Source of the DNA: Panax quinquefolius
Lineage: Eukaryota; Streptophyta; Magnoliopsida; Apiales; Araliaceae
Direction: 5' to 3'
Assembly (NCBI GenBank): GCA_020205615.1
Contig: CM035168.1
Coordinates: 129,962,795 to 130,026,794, forward strand
Length of the DNA: 64,000 bases
Under the pieces are notes generated by a model. It was not told where the DNA came from and searched no databases. It was given only the letters and a program-made list of their open reading frames with translations. The translations under genes were made by a program, and so were the position numbers. This document shows, in pieces, positions 1-11,145 of the stretch (position 1 is the first letter of the stretch; each line of letters starts with the position of its first letter).

Positions 1-2622
1 AATGCTGTTGCGCTTACAGAGATTGATCTTGATAGTAACTTCCTTACGGGGACGATTGAGGACACTTTCATCAACTGTGGCAATCTTACTCAGTTGGTTT
101 TGGTGGATAACCATATTGTTGGTTCGATTCCGGAATACTTTTCAAAGCTTCCTCTGATGGTGCTTGATCTTGATTCAAACAATTTCACAGGTTCTATTCC
201 CGCGAGTTTGTGGAATTCTACGAATTTGATGGAGTTTTCAGCTGCAAATAATCACTTAGATGGTACTCTACCATTTGGGATTGGCAATGCTGTTTTACTG
301 GAGAGGCTTGTTCTAAGTAACAATCAGTTGAGTGGGAAAATTCCTAAGGAAATTGGGAATCTCACTTCCCTCTCTGTCCTCGATCTGAATTCCAATTTAC
401 TTGAAGGGACTATCCCTGTTGAGCTTGAGAATTGTATTTCGCTCACCACATTAGACCTTGGAGACAACTGGCTCAATGGGTCCATTCCGGAGGAACTCAC
501 AGGCTTGGCTCAGTTACAATGCCTAGTTCTCTCTTACAACAATCTTTCTGGCGCAATTCCTTCAAAGCAGTCCAAGTATTTCATGCAGATTAGTATACCG
601 GATTCAAGCTTTGTTCAGCATCACGGAGTGTATGATCTTTCACACAACAAATTGTCCGGCTCAATACCTGAGGAACTGGGGGGCTGTTTGGTGGTTGTGG
701 ATCTTGTAATCAGTGACAATATGCTCTCTGGAGAGATTCCAAAAACACTAGCTAGGTTAAGTAATCTCACCACTTTGGATTTATCTGGTAATCAATTTAC
801 AGGTGGTATTCCAGCAGAACTCGGCAACTCGCTTAAGCTACAAGGCTTGTACTTGGGGAAGAACCAGCTTACAGGAACAATACCAGAAAGCTTAGGTCAA
901 TTAAGTAGTTTGGTAAAACTGAATTTGACTGGCAATAAGCTTTCAGGATCAATCCCATATGCCCTTGGGAACCTGAATGGTCTTACACATATTGATTTAA
1001 GTTATAATGAGCTCAGCGGTGAGCTTCCTTCGACTCTTTCTGGCATGGTGAACTTGGTTGGATTTTATGTTCAGCAGAATAAGCTTTCGGGTCACATCGA
1101 CGAGCTCTTTCTTAATTCAATGGTTTGGAGGATTGAAATTGTGGATTTGAGTGATAATTTATTTGGGGGAAGCTTGCCAGAGTCTTTGGGCAATATGTCT
1201 TATTTGATGTCTTTGGATCTCCATGGTAACAGTTTCAGCGGTGAGATCCCCTCTGAGCTTGGAAACCTAATGCAACTCCAATATTTGGATGTTTCTAGGA
1301 ACAGGCTCTCGGGGGAGATTCCTAAGAAGTTATGCAGCCTTGTCAACATACTTACTTTCAATTTGGCAGAAAATAGGTTAGAAGGGCCAATTCCCAGGGC
1401 TGGAATTTGCCAAAACCTAACAAAAATTTCGGTGGCTGGTAACAAAGATCTCTGCGGGGGAATAGTTGGTCTAAGATGCCCACTGAAGAATTTTCATAAA
1501 AGATCAAGGTTGATAAATGTTTGGGGTTTGGCATCAATTGTGGTTGGGGCAGCATTGTTCAGTCTTTCAGCAGCTATTTTCCTACGCATATGGGTTAACA
1601 GAAGCACCAGGCAGAGTGATCTGGAGGAAAGTGAAGATAGCAAGCTGAACAGTTCTGTTGATCAGAATCTCTATTTCATGAGTAGCAGCAGATCGAAAGA
1701 GCCTCTAAGCATCAATGTGGCAATGTTCGAGCAGCCCCTTCTAAAACTAACTTTGATAGATGTTCTTGAAGCAACAAACAACTTCTGCAAGACGAACATA
1801 ATTGGGGACGGAGGGTTTGGAACGGTCTACAAAGCCACATTGCCTGATGGTAAAACGGTAGCGGTCAAGAAGCTGAACCAATCCAAAACACAGGGTAACC
1901 GAGAATTCTTGGCAGAAATGGAAACTCTTGGTAAGGTGAAGCATAGGAATCTTGTCCCGTTGCTTGGTTACTGCTCTTTTGGCGAGGAGAAGCTGCTTGT
2001 TTATGAATATATGGTGAATGGGAGCTTGGATCTTTGGCTGAGAAATAGAAGTGGAGGGCTTGATGTCTTGGGTTGGAGCAAACGCCTGAAAATTGCTGTG
2101 GGTGCTGCTCGTGGTATAGCATTTCTTCATCATGGATTCATTCCACACATTATTCACAGGGATATCAAGGCCAGTAATATTTTACTGAATGAAGATTTTG
2201 AGCCAAAAGTTGCTGACTTTGGATTGGCGAGATTAATTAGTGCTTGCGAGACTCATGTGAGTACCGATATTGCTGGCACATTTGGGTACATACCACCTGA
2301 GTACGGACAGAGCTGGAGATCAACAACAAAGGGTGATGTTTACAGCTTTGGTGTGATTCTGCTTGAATTGGTTACAGGAAAAGAACCAACAGGTCCGGAG
2401 TTTAAAGACATTGAAGGTGGGAATTTGGTTGGTTGGGTGTTTCAGAAGATGAAGAAGGGTGAGGCTGTTGATGTACTTGATTCAACAATTCTTGATGCAG
2501 ATTCAAAGCCGATGATGCTTCAGTTGTTGCAGATTGCTGGTGTATGCCTCTCCGATAATCCGGTTCACCGGCCCACGATGCTTAATGTGTTGAAGGTCTT
2601 GAAAGGAATCAAAGATGAGTAA
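1..2622 (+). CDS. EMS1: EMS1/EXS-like LRR receptor kinase, 5'-truncated by window edge
   Basis: The reading frame is open from base 1 to a TAA at 2620-2622 (873 codons), without an intron. Arabidopsis EMS1 has about 1,190 residues, so roughly 320 N-terminal residues, including the signal peptide, lie outside the window. Residues 1 to about 470 hold some eighteen LRRs (repeated GxIPxxL). A single membrane segment spans about 507-529. The kinase domain has glycine loop GDGGFG (602-607), VAVKK with Lys623, HRD 719-721, DFG 739-741 and PPE ending at Glu767, so all catalytic residues are present. The GTFGYIPPEYGQS activation segment and the GNLVGWVFQKMKKGEAVDVLD region are characteristic of EMS1 in LRR subfamily X. 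In Arabidopsis EMS1 binds the TPD1 peptide with SERK1/2 and specifies tapetum in anthers; that role here is inferred from family. A close paralogue of EMS1 cannot be excluded. Confidence 0.93.
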   Translation, partial: NAVALTEIDLDSNFLTGTIEDTFINCGNLTQLVLVDNHIVGSIPEYFSKLPLMVLDLDSNNFTGSIPASLWNSTNLMEFSAANNHLDGTLPFGIGNAVLLERLVLSNNQLSGKIPKEIGNLTSLSVLDLNSNLLEGTIPVELENCISLTTLDLGDNWLNGSIPEELTGLAQLQCLVLSYNNLSGAIPSKQSKYFMQISIPDSSFVQHHGVYDLSHNKLSGSIPEELGGCLVVVDLVISDNMLSGEIPKTLARLSNLTTLDLSGNQFTGGIPAELGNSLKLQGLYLGKNQLTGTIPESLGQLSSLVKLNLTGNKLSGSIPYALGNLNGLTHIDLSYNELSGELPSTLSGMVNLVGFYVQQNKLSGHIDELFLNSMVWRIEIVDLSDNLFGGSLPESLGNMSYLMSLDLHGNSFSGEIPSELGNLMQLQYLDVSRNRLSGEIPKKLCSLVNILTFNLAENRLEGPIPRAGICQNLTKISVAGNKDLCGGIVGLRCPLKNFHKRSRLINVWGLASIVVGAALFSLSAAIFLRIWVNRSTRQSDLEESEDSKLNSSVDQNLYFMSSSRSKEPLSINVAMFEQPLLKLTLIDVLEATNNFCKTNIIGDGGFGTVYKATLPDGKTVAVKKLNQSKTQGNREFLAEMETLGKVKHRNLVPLLGYCSFGEEKLLVYEYMVNGSLDLWLRNRSGGLDVLGWSKRLKIAVGAARGIAFLHHGFIPHIIHRDIKASNILLNEDFEPKVADFGLARLISACETHVSTDIAGTFGYIPPEYGQSWRSTTKGDVYSFGVILLELVTGKEPTGPEFKDIEGGNLVGWVFQKMKKGEAVDVLDSTILDADSKPMMLQLLQIAGVCLSDNPVHRPTMLNVLKVLKGIKDE

Positions 2623-4039
2623 AAAATAATTAATCCTTTCTACGTATCTAGTTTGTTTTAAGCTTGCTAATCTAGTTTGTCTATCTTATGGTTAGGAGGG
2701 GTACATATAACCTATAACCATTACTGCTTTTGCCTTGTTCCTTGTGTTCAACTTGTAATCAACTCATTCCAAAGCTCAATTTGTATGTTAACATGCCCGA
2801 AAGTGAGTTGTTACTGTAATTTTAACTTCTATTTTCCAAGTGATTTAACATCTAACATCATAGTTAAAGAATCTTTATGAACATGGATGGACCAGGCAAC
2901 ACGAATGATGACTTGTTTGGGCGGGTAGAAATTCACTTGTACAATTTTTCTAATAAATTTAAGATACTTCCTTCCACCTTATATAACAATGTTGGGTGCT
3001 AAATCTTAAAGAAACTTCCAAACATTTGTTAGAATTCATATCCTTATTATTTTATGATACCAATTTGCTTGCTAGCAAACTTATTTCCATTTAATCTTTA
3101 GACTTAATGACCCAAAAAAAACCCTTAAAACTTTATATTTATTTTCAATATAAATTTCACAAAAAACCTTTCAACTTTAATAATTGGGCAAAAATTTCAC
3201 TTGAAACCAACCTATAATGAACCATGGTTAACCAATGATGAGTTGGCATCACATATAGTTGTTAAGTGCATAATAAAATATTTATAATTATTTTTTGTTA
3301 ATATTAAATTTACATTTTAAACATAATTAAATATTTGATAACAATTAAAACATAATTATAAAAATTGAATGATAAATAAAGGACACTAAACCATGTTTAT
3401 ATTCGTACAAAGCTAAAAAGCAAAACATTAATTTCAAAATAGGTAAACAAAACATTAATAACTTTAAAATATTCAATAGTTGGTAATTTATAAATGTCGA
3501 ATTAAATACAATTTTAAAAAATTAACAGAATAATCAAAATTGATCGATACTTAAAATTCAAATCAACCTAGACGGTCAAAGACAAACTTTCTCTTCACAC
3601 ATCTGAATCACCTTTGTAAATTTGCTTAAAAAAAACACAACATGAATTAAATGTCCGGTATAAATAAAGATATACAAAAAAAGCATAATTAAATACCGAA
3701 TCAACTAAACAAAATACTAAGTAAGACCTCAAACATAAATAGCTACGACAATATAATCTCCAAAGTTAGAACAAATTTAAAATCATTAAGTTATTTAATT
3801 TAAAAATTAAAACTTAATGTTAAAAAATTTTCTTAAAAATTTCAGACCAACCACGACTTAAAATTTATAACAAATCATATATTAATTTTAACGATTCAAA
3901 ATTGATAAGCATATTTTCACCTTATATATGTATAACATTTCCAAAAAATATAACAATCTAACAATTAAATTAAGAGATATAACCCACGTAATATGCCATA
4001 AAATATAGAAATTGATTTTCAAATTTTAATATTTGTATT

Positions 4040-4041
<2 letters not shown>
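2623..4041. other. AT-rich intergenic spacer downstream of the receptor kinase
   Basis: I see no gene here. The first few hundred bases presumably hold the 3' UTR. The short open frame at 2677-2880 has no recognisable domain. A stretch near 3110-3190 (aaaaaacctttcaactttaa) is the type of low-complexity sequence often found at degraded transposon ends, but no element can be delimited. Confidence 0.5.

Positions 4042-4085
<44 letters not shown>
4042..4085. repeat. (AT)n microsatellite
   Basis: An uninterrupted alternating TA tract of about 44 bases. It is prone to length polymorphism and to sequencing slippage. Confidence 0.95.
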
Positions 4086-4089
<4 letters not shown>

Positions 4090-4311
4090 ACCTTCACTTT
4101 TGGATTGTCATGTCTTCTAATTTTATGTCTCAATTTTAGTTAAAATAATCCCTTGTTTAAAAATCAGCATATTAATATATTATAATTAAAATTACAATAC
4201 AAAATAATATTTATATTTTTTGTTCGTCGCTCCACAAATCGCAACAATAAAGAATTTGACTTTCGGGTCTTTTAAAGTTTTCAAAATGTATTTGTCTTCA
4301 TAAAAATTGTA

Positions 4312-4821
4312 CTCCCTCTGTCTCGTAGTAGACTGATTTCTTTTGGCACATAGTTTAAGAAAATCAGTTTAAGTGGCATTTTTTAACAGAAAATTTTCAT
4401 ATATACTCCTTAATATGTAATTAATGAATAAGTTAATTATTCTTTACTTATCACACTGGAACTCTCAACTTAATTGATCAACGTGTACTGACCATTAAAA
4501 TAGAACTTTAACCAAAGATGGAGTTTTTAATCTACATAAACTTTCAACCAATCACAAAACTTTTATGTTATTCCAAATTCATTTATTGAGCCTAAAAAAT
4601 TGAATTCTTTTTTATTGAGAATATAACAACATTAAATGTGGTGATAAAAATAATGACGTTGAATGTTGTTTCTTCAAAAAAAAAAAAATAATGATTGAAT
4701 ATTTATTATAAGGGCATAAAAGTAAAAGAATGAATCAACTAAATTTTATAAATAGTAAGTACCCTATATATTGGGATATCCCAAAATAGAAAATTTGCTT
4801 ATAACTATGGGACGGAGGGAG
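4312..4821. mobile_element. Stowaway (Tc1/mariner-type) MITE
   Basis: The left end CTCCCTCTGTCTCG and the reverse complement of the right end, CTCCCTCCGTCCCA, form terminal inverted repeats matching the Stowaway consensus. TA dinucleotides flank both ends (4310-4311 and 4822-4823), the expected mariner-type target duplication. The interior is AT-rich with no coding capacity. At 510 bp it is longer than most Stowaways, which suggests internal growth or derivation from a larger mariner element. Confidence 0.85.
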
Positions 4822-4823
4822 TA

Positions 4824-5613
4824 TCTCTCAAAAAGATACACGAAATAGACTTAAGAAGGGTTCATATGATTGGGTTACGAATTTTCAAAAATATGACTAA
4901 AAATAGTAACGGAAATCAAGATAGGCTACGATTTTCTTTTAGAAATTTAATGAAGATTGCGTTAAATAACTTCTTCTTCTCAAAAATTCAACTAATCAAA
5001 TTAGAATAGGATTAAGGTTACACCTCCACTATTTAAATATAAGTATAAATAAAAATAAAATAAGAATTATCAAAAGTCTGATGGACTCCTCAATATTAAC
5101 TAAATCAATTATTTAAGTATCTACTAAAATATTTAATTATCCAAACAAAATAAGAAATAAAAAATAAAATTAATAACTTACTTTTTTTTAATTCAATTAT
5201 ACTTTTTAAAAAAAATGAAATTAATATTTAATTAGTAACAAAAAACTAAATTATTACGGACTATATGTTTTATAATTCTCAACCACTAATAATATATTCA
5301 TATGCATTCAAATCAAAAGCAAATTATTCTATCTCGTAAATAATCACAGCGGCAATTGGGAGAATTGTTGCAACGCTCGTATTTCCTTGTCAATTTTATT
5401 TATTTCAATTCAAAACTTAATTTTGATCCTCTCTAAAATAATTCTTCAAATGCCAACCCTAAACCCTTCCCAAACCATCTAACCAACGGTTGACCCATTT
5501 TGATTTGAAACTTGAAGCTGCCTTCAATTCCCCTCTACAACTTGAAGTTGTCAATTTGTGGGGATGATTTTTTGGTACTCCCGATTTGTGATTGTGCTCC
5601 CAATTTAATGAAT
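4824..5613. other. AT-rich spacer, no gene seen
   Basis: No supported coding sequence. The part from about 5330 to 5600 is less AT-rich than its surroundings (for example the repeated 'aacttgaagctg/aacttgaagttg' near 5510-5550) and could be a gene fragment or the flank of the Helitron-like end, but I recognise nothing specific. Confidence 0.4.
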
Positions 5614-5641
5614 ACTAGTTGATAGTCTGTGCAATGCACAG
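5614..5641 (-). mobile_element. Helitron-like 3' terminus
   Basis: Read on the minus strand this is a perfect hairpin CTGTGC-ATT-GCACAG (5641-5627), then eight bases, then CTAGT (5618-5614), and then AT. Helitrons end in a short hairpin about ten bases before CTAG(A/T) and insert at AT. If correct, the element body lies to the right and contains the coiled-coil exon remnant and the retrotransposon nest. Its 5' TC end could not be located. Confidence 0.55.
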
Positions 5642-5839
5642 GCTAGTTTGTTTTTCAATTGTATAATTTTTTAAAATTAAAATGAGAAAGATTTTTCATA
5701 ATAATAATATTTTTTTTTTCATATATATTTTTCGATTTTTTTTCATGGCATAGCAATTACATGTATAAATATGTTGCTATTGCTATTTTATTACTTCCAC
5801 AGTCCACTTTTATTGCGATAACCCATTTTATTTAAGATC

Positions 5840-6227
5840 ATTCAGTTGTTGCTCAATTTTCTAAATCTTCTCTTTCATGGCTTCTATCTTTGTTTGTAGC
5901 GTAACAATAGTTTCTTCGATCCTTGCATTCTTGGCATATCCATAACCACCATTGTCACTACTGTTATCATCGCTTATTTCAATAATTTGGCGTTTGTTCT
6001 GCCCTTTATTTTTTGTTGGTATAGATTTGCAAATAAATGAAAACACATAAAATTTTAAAAATAACATGCAAAATAGGAAGAATATATTAGTTAAAAAAAC
6101 AAACTAATAGTTGTTGCTCAATTTTCTGAATCTTCTCTTTCATGGCTTCGATCTTTGTTTGTAGCGCAACAATAATTCCTTCGATCCTTGCATTCTTGGC
6201 ATATCCATAACCACCATTGTCATTACT
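5840..6227 (-). pseudogene. Tandemly duplicated coiled-coil exon remnant (split by the LTR nest)
   Basis: Two tandem copies of a roughly 265-bp unit lie on the minus strand. The first is at about 5840-6104. The second starts at about 6105, is cut at 6227 by the retrotransposon nest and resumes at 45320-45475. Each unit would encode an acidic/Ser stretch (IEISDDNSSDNGG) followed by a coiled coil rich in E/K/I (IEETIVTLQTKIEAMKEKI). In the first copy a TAG replaces a CAG of the second copy and shortens the frame. The second copy keeps a splice-acceptor-like TTTGCAG where the first reads TTTGCAA. This looks like a last exon of a gene or transposon ORF. I do not recognise the parent. Confidence 0.55.
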
Positions 6228-7309
6228 TGTGACGCCCCCAAAATTAGGTATTAATCACTCATTTTGAGTCGCCAAATACATGGTACACAATACAAATACA
6301 AATTTAACTATACAGCTGTCGTGTAAAATACAACAAAACATAAATTGAGAGTTTAAACAAGAATACTGTCTTCTAGACAATATCCATTCTCAATGGAGTC
6401 CTCATAGACAGTATACAAACTCAAATTCAGTCCTTGTTATATTTATTGTCACACTATTTAACGTAATAGTGAGGACTACTAATCTTATCATCTGGACCGA
6501 GTCACTCTCGCTCCCCGACTCGTCCCCAAATTTATATTCTCATTTCGAAGAGAATAAAAAAGAAAGGGTGAGCTCAACTAGCTAGCAAGAAGAAATATTA
6601 TGACTAAGATAATACGAAATAAATTATCATTAGTCTTCAACAATGTTAAACCGATAATATATAATAGACATCAAGTTTAACTCTGCAGTGGAATATCTGA
6701 TCCATTAAAAGAGTCAAGTAGAGAATAAAGTCTACTATCTTTTAGGTTTTAAAAGTTTTCATCAATTTTTATCATTGAGACTCGACTTTTAATAAATAAA
6801 CCACCACATCTAATCATCCTCAGATCACGGTCCAAGGATTTTCATTAAATCATCAATGGTCATGACTATAACGAATAAAACCCGGTCATAATCATACCAA
6901 AACTATTCATCAATGCATTACGAATACCACCGAGGACTTTTATCACATTATTTATAATAGGTCATGATTATCTTAGAATGATCCTGTCGTAATAATCATA
7001 CTAAGTCCATCTACGCACGTAAGCCAAAGATGATTTTCAACATAATATAACATGAGGATGATGACAATGACATAATAATTCAATAAAACAAGTTCAAGAA
7101 TTAATTTATCCAGGAACTAATAATGTCTAAATTGTCAACATGATACTTCTTTGTAAAGTAATATTCAAGAATGCTCAGGAGAATATTTTCATGAAAAGAT
7201 ACTGGATGAAGCGCAAATATCAAGGATATTCCACTAATTTCATGGAGTATTGAAGTCAAAACTTTAACCAACTGAGTATAATAAAGAATATATGAAACTG
7301 CAAATGGAT

Positions 7310-7870
7310 TTTCACCCGCCATGCGGTAATCCATGTATACAGATCATTTCCACAATTTAATAAAAAATGAATACAAAGGATCATTCACCATGCATGTGGC
7401 AATCCACATAGACAGGTTATTACAACGGAATAATAAATGTAAAATAATAAATAATGGAACCAGGTCAGGTGAAATTCACATCGACAGGATATTCCGACAG
7501 AATAATAAATGCGGAATAATAAATATAGAACTGTGTCGTGTGAAATTCACACCGAAGTGATATTCCGATGTAATAATAAAGAACGGAATAATAAAAGAAT
7601 TTCACCAAGTATGCGGTACTTTGCATAAACAGGTTATTCCAACATAATAATAAAGAATGGAAAAAAGAAGAAGAAGAAGATCACCAAGTATTGGGTAAAC
7701 CACATATATGTGTCATTCCACCAAGTATAGGGTAAATCACAAGATATGAAGTTATTCCAATGAATAATAAAGAATGGAATAACATAAGGATTTCACCAAG
7801 TATAGGTATGTCACAGATATCTGAGTTATTCCAAAAGAATAAATAAGAATGGAGTAACAGAAGTTCTCTT
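7310..7870 (-). repeat. Tandem array in the transcribed part of LTR D
   Basis: Diverged units of about 60-70 bp are each built around 'ggatattccaacagaataataaa' followed by a variable spacer. The same array lies at the same place downstream of the TATA box in every A-type LTR of the window (9493-9910, 15540-15960, 21712-22140, 36885-37310, 50690-51030, 62085-62480). The open frames in it are by-products of the periodicity. Confidence 0.75.
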
Positions 7871-8190
7871 CATGAATAAGAAAGAATAACACCCCTTACC
7901 GTAAAAGAAACTGGATATAGAAGTAGTGAAGTAGCAGAATACTCTTCTTCTTTCTCTCTATAATTTTCTCTATAGATTCTCTCTATAATTTCTCTCTACA
8001 GAGTTTCAATAATTAAGTAAAAATAATGAAGAAATGAGCTTCTATTTATAGAAAAACTAAGAGTGGCTCTTGGTCTTAACGAAGGGTCAAAATGACTCTT
8101 GGTAATATTGAAGAGACAACTACTATTTGCGAAAGGGTAATTAACTCTTGGAACACCGAAGAGGCAAATAACTCTTGAAAAGCTGAAGGG

Positions 8191-8310
8191 TCAAGTTACT
8201 ATTAAAACTCATAAATAGTAACTAATGAATAGTAATTCGTGAATAGTAACTCATAAATAGTAACTCGTGAATAGTAACTCATAAATAGTAACTCGTGAAT
8301 AGTAATTCCG
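8191..8310 (-). repeat. U3 array of AATAGTAACTC units, LTR D
   Basis: Direct repeats of about 14 bp with core AATAGTAACTC lie about 150-260 bp upstream of this LTR's TATA box (minus-strand sense). Similar arrays sit upstream of the TATA box in the B, C and solo A-type LTRs. Repeated U3 motifs often act as retrotransposon enhancers; that role is inferred. Confidence 0.7.
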
Positions 8311-8565
8311 ACACAAAAAATTCTCCAAATACCCGATTGAACAATATAACCTCCAGACATCAATTATTATCAAAATAAATGTCAATTTTCACTAACACAA
8401 ATAATTTTAACACAATGAAACTATCAAATTCACCTTTAATCAACACAAACTTATCCATCATTAATATCATAACTCACAATATTTAACAACCAGGTCGTTT
8501 CCAGGAAAGAGGGGGCTTTCCAATAATGATTTCTCCCTATTGGCGCGCAATTAGGTGACCAAACC

Positions 8566-10964
8566 TGTGAGACCCCAGATTTTATCAATAAAGATTTAAA
8601 TTTTGTCGAAATAATTTTTTTAATATTATGGTGTGAATTTAAGATAATATTATAGTTGTGGGTAGATTTATAAATTTTGCAAAAGTATGCAAGTGGTTTA
8701 TATTATATTCGATTGGTTCAGGAATATTCGGTTTAGCGAGGAATATTCGCATAACTACTCAATCATTGGTGGACCTCTATTAACAAAATTATTATCGGAT
8801 TGAGAAAACGACAAAAATATTTTATTGAAATAACGGCGAAGTTTTACCGTAGTTACTTGTTGAACTACTCTTAGTAGTAGAAAAGCAAATGTACGTGTGG
8901 TTGCATAAAGAAGCACCTGGTATTGATTATCGATGCTTATGTGAGAAGTCACTCGCTTTGATTCCATTATTATCGATTAATAATATGAATTATTATAATG
9001 ATAATGACGCTTTTATTTTATTCAGATTATTAACGTAATAAAATGTAAACATCTTTTATATAAAATAGAATACTTTATCAAAGTTATTCTATAAATAGAA
9101 TATATTATATTTTATTATGCATAGTTTTGCATAGTGTTTTTGCATAGTGTTTTTGCATAGATTGCGATAAAGGTTTGCATAGTAAAATATTTTATATAAA
9201 TAGAATATATTATATTTTATTTTTCTTTAAATATGGACCGTCAGATTAAAGTAAATCAATCTGGACCGCTCATGGATTAGTTACTATGCATTCTATTTTC
9301 CTATAAATAAAGCTCATTCCTTCATTATTTTCTTACGAATTCATTGAAACTCTAGAGAGAAATTATAGAGAAGTTATAGAGAAAGTTATAGAAAGAAGAA
9401 GAGTATTCTCGCTACTTCACTACTTCTATATTCAGGTTCTTTTTACTAGTAGTGGGTGTTATTCTTTCTTCTTGAAGAGAACTTCATTATTCCATTCATT
9501 ATCATTCCATTGAATAACTCGTAAAAAAGTGGCATACCCTATACATAACCTCGATACGCTGTACCTATACTTGGTGAAATCCTTATGTTATTCCATTGCT
9601 TATTATTCTCGTTGAATAACTCAGATACGCTGCTTTACCCTATACTTGGTGACATTCTTCTATTATTCATGCTGGAACATCCTGTCTGTGTTTTACACCG
9701 GACCTGTTCCGCTTTTTATTATTCTGTTGGAACATCCTCGTCTACGTGTTTTACACCGGACCGGTTTCCGCCTTTTTATCATTCTCATTGGAATATCCTA
9801 TCTCGTGTTTTTACACCGGATCCGTTCCATCTTTATTATTCTGTTGGAACATCCCGCTTGGTGTGAATTTCACCTCACCGGTTCCGTTATTATTATTCTG
9901 CTGAATAACTCGTCTATCTGGCACCGCATGCATGGTGATTTCTTTTGTTATTCCATTCTTTATTATACCCAAATGGTTAAAACTTTGACTTCTATACTCC
10001 ATGAAATTAGTAGAATATCCTTGATATTTGCGTTTTCATCCAAAGATCTTTCATGGAAATATTCTTTAATCATTCTTGAATTTTACTCTCACGCTTGAAA
10101 GATCATGTTGACAATTTGGACGTTAATAATTCATGGATTAAATAATTCTTGAACTTGTTTTATTGAATTACTATGTCATTGTCATCATCCTCATGTTATA
10201 TTATGTTATCTTCGCTTACGTGCATAGATGAACTTAGTGTGATTATGACCAGGATCATTCGGTATAATCATGACTTGATATAAATGATGTGACAAAAGTC
10301 CTCAAAGGGCTGTAATGCAAGTTGATGGATAGTTTTTGGTATGATTATGACCGGGGTGATTCTTATATAGTCACGAATCATTGATAATTTGATGAAAATC
10401 CTTGACGGTGGGTACAGGATGATTAGATGTGTGGTTTATTATTGTCGAGTCTCAAATGATAAAAATTGATGAAAACCTTTTAAAACCTAAAAGATAGTAG
10501 ACTTTATTCTCTACTTGACTTTTTTAATGGATTACTTATTCCGCCGCAGCTTAAACCGGGTTGTTCATTGTATTTTATCGCTTTAACACTATCAAGGCTA
10601 ATGATAATTTATTCGCATTATCTTAGTCATAATATTTCTTCATCGGGCTAGTTGAGCTCACCCTTTCTTTTCACCGTTCTCTTCGTGAAATGAGAACATA
10701 GTGGACGAGCCTGGGAACGAAGTAATGGTCCGTAGGATAAGATTAGTAGTCCCTCACTATTCGTGAAATAAAGGTGATAATAGTTGTAATGAGGACTCCT
10801 TTTGAGTTTGTATAATATCTAGTGACAATATTTGTATTCAAACTCACGCTTTATGTCGTATTGTACACCTACGCTTAGTTAGGTTAGTAAGTTGTATTTG
10901 AATTTATGTACCATGTAAGTGGCGACCCAAGATGGGTGACGATACCTAATTTTGGGGCGCCACA
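8566..10964 (+). repeat. 5' LTR of element A1
   Basis: Starts TGTGAGACCCC and ends GGGGCGCCACA. The promoter TATA box is TATAAATA at 9302-9309, leaving U3 of about 0.74 kb and a transcribed part of about 1.6 kb. U3 carries a GCATAGTGTTTT tandem array at 9118-9190, flanked by two copies of 'atagaatatattatatttta'. Downstream, 9493-9910 is an array of units with TTGGAACATCC and ACCGGACCGGTTCC cores. The overlapping frames at 9585-10098 are translations of this array and not genes. Confidence 0.9.
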
Positions 10965-10981
10965 GCTTGGTATCGAGCTTA
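10965..10981 (+). other. Primer-binding site of element A1
   Basis: Immediately after the LTR, 'ttggtatcgagcttag' resembles the plant initiator-Met tRNA primer site TGGTATCAGAGC, with one A missing in the CAG. The A3 element has the intact form at 23200-23211. Confidence 0.85.
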
Positions 10982-11145
10982 GGGATATGATCCTGGCTAA
11001 GAGGTGAGAATAGTACTAGGAGGGAGAGACGGGGAATACCTTCGCTAAATGACCTACCTAAGTTTATGTGCTATTTTATTGGTCACGATTATAGGGATAA
11101 TATGTGATATGTTAATTAACCCTTGTTTTGTGACGATGTTTGAGA

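Noticed and set aside
1200..2157. Minus-strand ORFs within the receptor kinase
   Set aside because: Antisense shadows of a well conserved plus-strand gene.
9585..10098. ORFs rich in FYTG/IILLEHP-type repeats in A-type LTRs (also 15637-15993, 21694-22167, 36976-37546, 62125-62556)
   Set aside because: They lie in the transcribed LTR array, occur in several frames at once and have no start or domain in common with known proteins.
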